Positions 1-5,090 of a DNA stretch of 6,101 nucleotides are shown here, piece after piece (position 1 is the stretch's first letter; each line of letters starts with the position of its first letter). Source of the DNA: Acidobacteriaceae bacterium. GTDB taxonomy: Bacteria > Acidobacteriota > Terriglobia > Terriglobales > Acidobacteriaceae. Both the position numbers and the translations under genes were made by a program. The stretch covers positions 2,749 through 8,849 of the forward strand of contig PMCH01000354.1 in assembly GCA_003154055.1 (NCBI GenBank), given 5' to 3'. The notes beneath the pieces are model-generated. The model searched no databases. It saw only the letters and a list, made by a program, of their open reading frames with translations, and was not told the origin of the DNA.

Positions 1-446
1 GTTTCGTTGTTCGCGAGCATGATGGTGATGAGCTTTGTGTTGGAACGTAGCGCTCTCTTCACGTCGTCGGGATCCACCTGGCACCGGCCGTCTACGGGAA
101 TCGAAGTAACCTCGCATCCCTTCTGTTCAAGATGCTTGCACGCGTTCATCACAGCGTGATGTTCGATGGTCGAGGTGAGGATGTGATCGCCGGGCTTCGC
201 CAACCCAAAGATCGCAAGATTGTCGGCCTCGGTGCCGCCGCTGGTAAACACGATCTCCGACGAGCGGCAACCCACTAACTCTGCAACGCTCTCTCGCGCA
301 CGCTCCACCGCGGCCCGGGTTTCCTGGCCGTGATGATGGATGGACGAGGCATTGCCAAAGTGCTCGCCGAAGTACGGTCGCATAGCGTCCAGCACCTCAG
401 GCAGTACAGGTGTGGTCGCGTTGTTGTCCAAATAGACGCGGAGCAT
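1..446 (-). CDS. Cysteine desulfurase (NifS/IscS family), N-terminal part, cut by window edge
   Basis: PLP-dependent enzyme that removes sulfur from L-cysteine, giving alanine and a protein persulfide for Fe-S cluster or thio-cofactor assembly; cytoplasmic. I translated 148 residues by hand. Family landmarks in order are YLDNNATTP (residues 5-13), GNASSIHHHG (31-40), the PLP-phosphate loop SGGTEADNLAI (69-79), EHHAV with the PLP-stacking His (95-99) and MLANNE (143-148). The PLP lysine and the catalytic cysteine loop lie beyond position 1, so activity and IscS versus NifS/SufS subtype cannot be judged. I chose the ATG at 444-446 because AGAAGG lies six bases upstream of it. A second in-frame ATG at 450-452 adds only Met-Ala and directly abuts that purine run. 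The gene follows citrate synthase on the same strand after 134 bp, so it may be co-transcribed or have its own promoter. Family assignment is very secure; the specific symbol is not. Confidence 0.93.
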   Translation of the reverse strand, partial: MLRVYLDNNATTPVLPEVLDAMRPYFGEHFGNASSIHHHGQETRAAVERARESVAELVGCRSSEIVFTSGGTEADNLAIFGLAKPGDHILTSTIEHHAVMNACKHLEQKGCEVTSIPVDGRCQVDPDDVKRALRSNTKLITIMLANNE

Positions 447-460
447 TGCCATCCTTCTCT

Positions 461-466
461 ATTGTA
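461..466 (-). promoter_or_regulatory. Possible -10 element for the cysteine desulfurase gene (weak)
   Basis: The minus strand reads TACAAT here, five of six matches to TATAAT. No convincing -35 lies 16-18 bp upstream: the expected position reads roughly CCTTCC. If used, transcription would start about at the ATG, giving a nearly leaderless message. This conflicts with the AGAAGG ribosome-binding site just before the start, so the call is tentative and read-through from citrate synthase is an equal alternative. Confidence 0.2.
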
Positions 467-480
467 CTGATGTGCACGGT

Positions 481-510
481 GCCGGAAGGGGTTCGGTGGG
501 AGATTCCGGC
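481..510. repeat. Inverted repeat (7-bp arms) between citrate synthase and cysteine desulfurase genes
   Basis: GCCGGAA (481-487) and TTCCGGC (504-510) are perfect reverse complements around a 16-base loop. A second short dyad, CACCC/GGGTG with a four-base GGGC loop, lies nearby at about 532-546. Neither is followed by a T tract on the minus strand, so an intrinsic terminator is not supported. A partial terminator, processing site or attenuator hairpin between the two genes is possible. The rest of the 447-580 gap shows no reading frame resembling a protein. Confidence 0.35.
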
Positions 511-580
511 GGGAGAACGACCGGGTTCCACGCACCCGGGCGGGTGAGGGCATCTGCCTCTACGTGAGCCTGGGTGGTCC

Positions 581-1723
581 TTACCGCTTTTCGATCCCGA
601 TGTACTTCTGCGGGTAGACCGGACCCAAGTACTCGGCGCGCGGGCGGATGAGGCGGTTGTCATCGAGTTGTTCGATCACATGGGCAGTCCAGCCGCTGAC
701 GCGGGAAACGGCAAAAATCGGAGTGAACAGGTCCACGTCGATGCCGAGCGTGTGGTAGGTCGAGGCGGAGTAGAAGTCCACGTTGGCATTAAGCTTCTTG
801 TCGGCCCTTACGAATTCTTCGATCTTGTGGGAGGACTCATACCACCTGGAATCTCCGCTGGCGCGTCCGAGGTCGCGGGACATGGTGCGCAGGTGCGTGG
901 CGCGCGGATCTTCGGTGTGGTAGACGCGGTGTCCAAAGCCGGGAATTTTCTTCTTTTGTGCCAGCAGGCCTTTGACGTAATCGACCGGGTCGGCGCCGCT
1001 GGCGTCAATCTCTTGCAGGATCTTGAAGACGGCCTCGTTGGCTCCGCCGTGGAGCGGGCCTTTCAGGGTGCCGATGGCGGAAGTGACCGCGGAGTGCATA
1101 TCGGAAAGCGTGGCGGCGGTGACGCGAGCGGCAAAGGTAGAGGCGTTCAATTCATGATCGGCATGCAGGATGAGCGCGATGTCGAGGGCGCGCTCGGCGG
1201 TCTGAGAAGGCTTGGTGCCATTGAGCATCAGCAGGAAATTGGCGGCATGGGAGAGGCCTCGATCCGGTTCCACGATCGGCTTCCCTTTGCGGATGCGATC
1301 GTAGTTCGCAACCAGCATGGCGATCTGCGCGGTAAGCCGGATGGCCTTGTTGAAATTGGCGTCATGATCGTTGCGGTCGAACTCGGGATCGTAATAAGAA
1401 AGCATCGAGGTGAGCGTGCGCAGCACATCCATGGGCAGCACGTGCTTGGGCAGGAGCTCCAGACGGTAGAGGATGGAGGCGTCGAGCTTGCGTTCCTCGG
1501 CCAAGCGCTGCTTGAGAGACCTGAGTTCGTCGGCCTTGGGCAGGCGGCCATACCAGAGCAGGTAGCAGACTTCCTCAAAGGTGGAGTTGTCGGCCAGGTC
1601 GTGGATGTCGTATCCACGGTAGGCGAGGACGCCCCGCTCACCGTCGATGAAACAAATGCTGGATGTGGTGGCGACTATGCCTTCCAGTCCTTTCGAAGCA
1701 TGAATGCTGGTGACGCTGGACAT
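581..1723 (-). CDS. gltA: Citrate synthase (short, 380-residue type)
   Basis: Condenses oxaloacetate and acetyl-CoA to citrate at entry to the TCA cycle; cytoplasmic. All catalytic landmarks are present: HADHELNAS (His187/His190), GPLHGGANEAV with the substrate His225, GFGHRVYHTEDPRA with His265, and NVDFYSAS with the general-base Asp316. At 380 residues it matches the shorter citrate synthases and lacks the extended N-terminal domain of NADH-regulated E. coli-type enzymes. I start it at ATG 1721-1723, giving MSSVTSIHASKG, because GAGGAG lies just upstream, although only two bases away. The open frame extends 13 codons further to an ATG at 1762, but that peptide (MDAQPYPPPERGA) looks untranslated. 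A 2-methylcitrate synthase is the main alternative; no prpB or prpD neighbour supports it. It is transcribed divergently from the S46 peptidase gene. Confidence 0.95.
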   Translation of the reverse strand: MSSVTSIHASKGLEGIVATTSSICFIDGERGVLAYRGYDIHDLADNSTFEEVCYLLWYGRLPKADELRSLKQRLAEERKLDASILYRLELLPKHVLPMDVLRTLTSMLSYYDPEFDRNDHDANFNKAIRLTAQIAMLVANYDRIRKGKPIVEPDRGLSHAANFLLMLNGTKPSQTAERALDIALILHADHELNASTFAARVTAATLSDMHSAVTSAIGTLKGPLHGGANEAVFKILQEIDASGADPVDYVKGLLAQKKKIPGFGHRVYHTEDPRATHLRTMSRDLGRASGDSRWYESSHKIEEFVRADKKLNANVDFYSASTYHTLGIDVDLFTPIFAVSRVSGWTAHVIEQLDDNRLIRPRAEYLGPVYPQKYIGIEKR

Positions 1724-1784
1724 GGCTCCTCGTTCGGGTGGCGGATATGGTTGCGCGTCCAAAAAGTGTGGAGAGCAACCCTCT

Positions 1785-1814
1785 TTTATACGCCAAATCG
1801 ACGGGAGTTTCCAA
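1785..1814 (-). promoter_or_regulatory. Putative sigma70-like promoter of citrate synthase
   Basis: On the minus strand, TTGGAA (1809-1814) serves as -35 and TATAAA (1785-1790) as -10, with an 18-bp spacer. Matches are four of six and five of six to consensus. The predicted start near 1778 gives a leader of about 55 bases before the ATG at 1723. It is back-to-back with the promoter for the opposite gene. Seen by eye only. Confidence 0.45.
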
Positions 1815-1851
1815 ACCGGGCGCCTTGGCCGGTGGCTCCGGCAGGCGTATA
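1787..1851. repeat. Dyad symmetry spanning the two divergent promoters
   Basis: TATACGCC (1787-1794) and GGCGTATA (1844-1851) are a perfect 8-bp inverted pair that includes part of each -10 element. Inside them, CCAA (1811-1814) and TTGG (1825-1828), which form part of each -35, are also inverted, and both pairs share a centre near 1819. The arrangement could reflect similar promoter flanks or a shared operator for both genes. The arms may also be coincidental. Confidence 0.4.
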
Positions 1852-1853
1852 TT
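1825..1853 (+). promoter_or_regulatory. Putative sigma70-like promoter of the S46 peptidase gene
   Basis: TTGGCC (1825-1830) as -35 and TATATT (1848-1853) as -10 are separated by exactly 17 bp, with four of six and five of six matches to consensus. A start near 1860 would give a leader of about 64 bases before the ATG at 1924. The region between carries a possible shortened dispersed repeat (1884-1903) and the GGAGA ribosome-binding site. Confidence 0.45.
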
Positions 1854-1883
1854 TAAGAGTTTGCTGCATGCTTCTAGAGAGCG

Positions 1884-1903
1884 TGTCATTCTGCAGGATC
1901 CCT
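1884..1903 (+). repeat. Possible shortened copy of the TGTCATTC...GGATCCCT dispersed element
   Basis: TGTCATTC (1884-1891) and GGATCCCT (1896-1903) match the ends of the fuller element at 4131-4159 (TGTCATTC ... GGAATCCCT), with most of the middle missing. It lies in the 5' leader of the S46 peptidase gene. The match is short, so chance resemblance is quite possible. Confidence 0.3.
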
Positions 1904-1923
1904 CAAATATCGCGGAGAAATTC

Positions 1924-4005
1924 ATGAAAACGAGATGGCTGCTTTTCGTCCTGATGCTTACCCTGGCCGCGCCCTTGGCGCTGGCCGATGAGGGGATGTG
2001 GCTGTACAACGCGTTTCCCAAAGACAGAGTGAAAGCGAAGTATGGCTTTGAGCCGACGCAGGAGTGGCTCGATCATGTGCGGCTGTCGTCGGTGCGGTTC
2101 AATAACGGCGGCTCGGGTTCGTTCGTCTCAGCCGACGGGCTGACTTTCACGAATCATCACGTGGGCGCCGATTGCATCCAGAAACTGAGCAAGGAAGGCA
2201 CCGATTACATGAAGACCGGCTTCTACGCCAAAACCCAGGCGGACGAAGCGAAGTGCCCGGACCTCGAATTGAACGTCCTGGTGGGCATTGAGGATGTCAC
2301 GGCGAAAGTGAATGCCGGAGTGAAGGCGGGCATGCCAGCCGCGGAAGCGGGACAGGCGCAGCGTTCCGCGATGAGCGCGATCGAGAAGGACTGTGCGACC
2401 GCGACGACCGGCCAGCGGTGCGACGTGGTCACGCTCTACTCGGGCGAGGTTTACAACCTTTACAAGTACAAAAAGTACACCGACGTGAGGCTGGTGTTCT
2501 CGCCGGAGTTTGAAATCGCGTTCTTTGGCGGCGATCCGGACAACTTCACCTATCCGCGATATGACCTGGACATCACGTTCTTCCGGATTTATGAGAACGA
2601 CAAGCCGGTGCACCTGGAACATCATCTGCAGTGGTCGAAGTCAGGCGTAAGTGACGGCGAGCTCATCTTCGTTTCGGGACATCCGGGCAGCACCGGACGG
2701 CTGCTGACGGTCGCGCAGATGCAGTTCCTGAGGGACGTGGATTATCCGTCGCGGCTGGCGAACTACAAGCGGCGCATTGCGCTGATGCAGAAATTCGCCG
2801 CTGAGTCGGCGGAGAGCGCACGCATCGCACAGGAAGATATCTTCGGATATCAGAACTCGCAGAAGGCGATCACCGGTTATTTCAGCGGACTGCAAGACGA
2901 CACCGCGATGGCCCAAACCAACCAGGCGGAACGCGACCAGGAAAAACGGTACATGTTGGCGAATCCGAATGGACCGAATCCGTGGGAAGAGATCTCCAAG
3001 GCAATCAAAGTGGAACGTGAGATCTACACCCCCCTCCTCTACCTGGAGCGAAATCGCGCGTTCAACTCGGACCTGGCAATCCTGGCCCGGCTATTGGTGC
3101 GTGCCGCAGAGGAGAAGGTCAAGCCAAACGGGGATCGGTTGCGCGAGTATCGCGACTCTGCCCTGCCCTCGCTGGAACAGAGACTGTTCAGCAGCGCGCC
3201 CGTCTACAAGAACTTTGAGAGCGTGACGCTGGCCGATTCATTCGCCCAGATGCAGGAAGCGTTGGGAGCGGACGCTGCCGCCGTGAAGGCGGTGCTCAAC
3301 GGCAAGTCGCCGGAAGAAGCGGCCAAGGAACTAATCGGGGGCACAAGACTGGAGGATGTGGCCGTCCGCAAACAGCTGTATGAAGGGGGCAAGGCGGCGG
3401 TGGAATCGAGCACGGACCCGTTGATTGTCATGATGCGAAACGTGGATCGCGAGGCACGGGGGCTGCGCAAGCGGTTCGACGATGAAGTGGATGCGGTCGA
3501 GCGGCGCGACGGAGCCACCATCGCTAAGGCTCGTTTTGCGCAGAACGGATATAACCAGCCTCCGGACGCGACCTTTACGCTTCGGCTCAGCTACGGTGCG
3601 GTGAAGGGGTACGAAGAAAACGGGAAGAAGATTCCGTACTTCACCACCATGGGCGGAGCGTATGCGCACGCGGAAGAGCACGGCAGCAAGGATCCGTACA
3701 AACTGCCGGAGAGCTGGCTGAAGATGAAGTCGAAGCTGAACCTGAAGACGCCGATGAACATTGTTTCGACGCCGGATATCATCGGCGGAAATTCGGGCAG
3801 CCCGACCGTCAACAGGAAGGGCGAAGTGGTGGGTATTATCTTCGACGGAAATATTCAGTCGCTGGTGTGGAATTTCTACTTTGACGACCGCGTGGGCCGG
3901 AGTGTGAGCGTGGACTCGCGGGGGATCATCGAGGCGCTGCGGAAAATCTACGGTGCGGACGGACTGGCTAACGAACTCACCGGGACTAAGGCCAGAGGGA
4001 AGTAA
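1924..4005 (+). CDS. Exported S46 family serine dipeptidyl-peptidase (DPP7/DPP11-like)
   Basis: The family removes dipeptides from the N-termini of oligopeptides in the periplasm of Gram-negative bacteria. The 693-residue product starts with a signal peptide: positively charged KTR, a hydrophobic stretch at residues 6-21, and an Ala-Leu-Ala cleavage site before Asp22. Chymotrypsin-fold landmarks are TNHHVGAD with His78/His79, FGGDPDNFTYPRYDLD with Asp216 as the likely catalytic acid, and GGNSGSP with nucleophile Ser624. A charged, mostly helical insert lies between about 280 and 540, as in the family. The residue 18 after the serine is Gly642 (FDGN); in characterised enzymes Gly here goes with hydrophobic (DPP7-type) and Arg with acidic (DPP11-type) P1 preference. 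Cys of the usual NHHC is Val80 and the Trp of DNW is Phe208. I start at ATG 1924 because of the signal peptide and GGAGA five bases upstream; the frame is open for another 62 codons that look non-coding. Length is near the family norm of about 700. Confidence 0.93.
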   Translation: MKTRWLLFVLMLTLAAPLALADEGMWLYNAFPKDRVKAKYGFEPTQEWLDHVRLSSVRFNNGGSGSFVSADGLTFTNHHVGADCIQKLSKEGTDYMKTGFYAKTQADEAKCPDLELNVLVGIEDVTAKVNAGVKAGMPAAEAGQAQRSAMSAIEKDCATATTGQRCDVVTLYSGEVYNLYKYKKYTDVRLVFSPEFEIAFFGGDPDNFTYPRYDLDITFFRIYENDKPVHLEHHLQWSKSGVSDGELIFVSGHPGSTGRLLTVAQMQFLRDVDYPSRLANYKRRIALMQKFAAESAESARIAQEDIFGYQNSQKAITGYFSGLQDDTAMAQTNQAERDQEKRYMLANPNGPNPWEEISKAIKVEREIYTPLLYLERNRAFNSDLAILARLLVRAAEEKVKPNGDRLREYRDSALPSLEQRLFSSAPVYKNFESVTLADSFAQMQEALGADAAAVKAVLNGKSPEEAAKELIGGTRLEDVAVRKQLYEGGKAAVESSTDPLIVMMRNVDREARGLRKRFDDEVDAVERRDGATIAKARFAQNGYNQPPDATFTLRLSYGAVKGYEENGKKIPYFTTMGGAYAHAEEHGSKDPYKLPESWLKMKSKLNLKTPMNIVSTPDIIGGNSGSPTVNRKGEVVGIIFDGNIQSLVWNFYFDDRVGRSVSVDSRGIIEALRKIYGADGLANELTGTKARGK

Positions 4006-4019
4006 CAAACAAGATCTCT

Positions 4020-4096
4020 ACCACAGGGGGCACAGAGAACACGGGGGAATGCGAAGTTCGCGACCCACTGGGCTCTGTGCTTTTTGTGTCTTTGGG
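4020..4096. repeat. Intergenic hairpin-forming element (CCACAG...CACAGAG / CTCTGTG...)
   Basis: Bases 4022-4037 can pair with 4073-4088. GCACAGAG/CTCTGTGC and CACA/TGTG are perfect, joined by four G-T pairs that are stable only in a plus-strand transcript. The loop holds a further palindrome, GCGAAGTTCGC (4051-4061), and CCCA-C-TGGG (4064-4072). The wording resembles a widespread family of intergenic 'ACCACAGAGGCACAGAG' elements that I know from many bacterial genomes; family membership is from memory. Lying 14 bases after the peptidase stop codon, it could also end or stabilise that mRNA, though no clean T tract follows the stem. Confidence 0.5.
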
Positions 4097-4130
4097 CTCA
4101 CCTTGTATCAGACCATCTCATGAATCGGAC

Positions 4131-4166
4131 TGTCATTCCGAGCGGAGCGCGGAATCCCTGCCCCCG
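4131..4166. repeat. Dispersed-repeat-like element TGTCATTCCGAGC...GGAATCCCT
   Basis: ATTCCG (4135-4140) and CGGAAT (4150-4155) are an inverted pair around a nine-base purine-rich loop, followed by CCCTGCCCCCG. This wording matches a short element found between genes in many acidobacterial and related genomes, usually written 'TCATTCCGAGCG...GGAATC'; that is recollection, not a search. It lies between two convergent genes, where it could act as a bidirectional RNA hairpin. The remaining part of the 4006-4215 gap shows no gene. Confidence 0.5.
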
Positions 4167-4215
4167 CGGCGAGTCGGGCACAATAGGGTGCTCCGCTTCC
4201 CGCAGCAGGACAAGC

Positions 4216-5058
4216 TCATCCCGGCCAGAGCGAGAGCGAGGTCTTACTGAGGATCTGCTGGCGCATTTCTTCTTTCATCGGCAGGGCCAGGAAGTCGTCG
4301 AGGTTCTGCTTGACGTCGGGGACGCCGGGGCCAGGCCAGTCTGTGCCGAAAAGCGTCTTATGGGCGATCTCGTCTAGTCGCGGAAAATACTTGAGCAACG
4401 TCTTCGGGGGAATGCCGCTGATATCGAGATAAACATTGGGGTGGCGGCGGATCAGGAAAAAGGCGGTGTCCATCCAGAGCGGGCGGCCGCCGTGCGCGAG
4501 CAGGATCTTGAGCTTCGGAAAATCGACTGCTACATCATCCACGTACATCGGATCGCCATATTTATTGCGGGCTCCGGGGAATATTGAAGTGCCGGTGTGG
4601 AACATGACCGGGATGCCGTTGGCCTCGGCGGCGCGGTAGATGATCTCAAGTTCCTTTACTCCGTGCAGGTAGTCGTTCGGAAACAGCAACTGGTGCGGGG
4701 GATGAATCTTGATCATGCGAATACCGAGACGCACGATCAGTTCGACGTCGGCCATGACGTTCGTCGTGTGGCGCGGATGCAGGCTGCCGCACGAGATCAG
4801 GCGCTTCGGGTTTTCCTTCACGTAGTCGGCTACGAACTGGTTGACCTCGGGCGTGAATCCGATGACTTCGGGCGCGACGTAGTTGATCAGAACGGCGCGG
4901 TCCACGCCGCAGCGGTCGAGGTACCCAAGAAAAGCTTTCGGGGAGCGGCAGTATTCCGCGATCTGGTCGAAGTTGGCGCGCTTCTTCTTCATCAGTTCAA
5001 GCGCGTGGGGCTTGAACATCTCGATGGGCTGGATATGAATGTGGCAGTCAGTGATCAA
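4216..5058 (-). CDS. Amidohydrolase-2 family metal-dependent hydrolase or decarboxylase
   Basis: TIM-barrel enzyme of the PF04909 type. Metal ligands expected for the family are visible: HIH (His6, His8), MFHTGTS (His154), LAHGGRP (His189) and FGTDWPGPG (Asp240), plus KIHPPH (Lys117, His119). The family covers hydrolases and non-oxidative decarboxylases of aromatic acids, so the reaction cannot be named. The 280-residue length is normal. The HxH motif at residues 6-8 requires a start close to TTG 5056-5058; no ATG precedes it before an in-frame stop and no Shine-Dalgarno is visible. The next Met (residue 14) would destroy the metal site, so a TTG or nearby CTG start is the only reasonable choice. 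It lies 16 bases after the FAD subunit stop, so translational coupling is likely. The C-terminus (ILSKTSLSLWPG) ends shortly after the last barrel elements and seems intact. Confidence 0.85.
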   Translation of the reverse strand: MITDCHIHIQPIEMFKPHALELMKKKRANFDQIAEYCRSPKAFLGYLDRCGVDRAVLINYVAPEVIGFTPEVNQFVADYVKENPKRLISCGSLHPRHTTNVMADVELIVRLGIRMIKIHPPHQLLFPNDYLHGVKELEIIYRAAEANGIPVMFHTGTSIFPGARNKYGDPMYVDDVAVDFPKLKILLAHGGRPLWMDTAFFLIRRHPNVYLDISGIPPKTLLKYFPRLDEIAHKTLFGTDWPGPGVPDVKQNLDDFLALPMKEEMRQQILSKTSLSLWPG

Positions 5059-5062
5059 GGGC

Positions 5063-5090
5063 AGTAGCCAGTAGTCAGTTGTTAGTAGTC
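5063..5090. repeat. Tandem heptamer run (four AGTAGTC-like units) at a gene junction
   Basis: The plus strand reads AGTAGCC, AGTAGTC, AGTTGTT, AGTAGTC in direct succession (units start at 5063, 5070, 5077 and 5084). It covers the last four codons and stop of the FAD subunit gene and the bases immediately upstream of the amidohydrolase start. Similar 'CAGTAGCCAGTAGTCAG' low-complexity tracts occur between genes in acidobacterial genomes as I recall them. There are too few units, and no spacers, for a CRISPR array. Confidence 0.7.

Noticed and set aside
1724..1762. 13-residue extension of citrate synthase from ATG at 1762
   Set aside because: The peptide is proline-rich and unlike family N-termini, and ATG 1723 is preceded by GAGGAG. 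It cannot be fully excluded because that spacing is short.
1738..1923. 62-codon N-terminal extension of the S46 peptidase frame
   Set aside because: The extension would bury the signal peptide, crosses the divergent promoters, and lacks a start with a ribosome-binding site. ATG 1924 has GGAGA and a textbook signal peptide.
668..1927. Long plus-strand open frame (419 codons) antisense to citrate synthase
   Set aside because: It is repetitive in G, V and A, has no recognisable motif and lies entirely opposite an unmistakable citrate synthase and its promoter region. It is a GC-driven shadow frame.
3331..4008. Minus-strand open frame of 225 codons antisense to the S46 peptidase
   Set aside because: It is Arg/His/Val-rich without motifs, and it overlaps the catalytic serine region of a clear peptidase gene on the other strand.
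4216..4260. Frameshift or truncation at the amidohydrolase C-terminus
   Set aside because: The ending differs from endings I remember, but the barrel motifs are complete and length is normal. No continuing homologous frame is evident in the 210-bp gap.
4084..4377. Small plus-strand ORF of 97 codons in the convergent gap
   Set aside because: It runs through the two repeat-like elements and into the antisense of the amidohydrolase gene, with no ribosome-binding site and no protein-like pattern.
5063..5090. Heptamer run as a CRISPR array
   Set aside because: The units are 7 bases with no spacers, and no cas gene is present.
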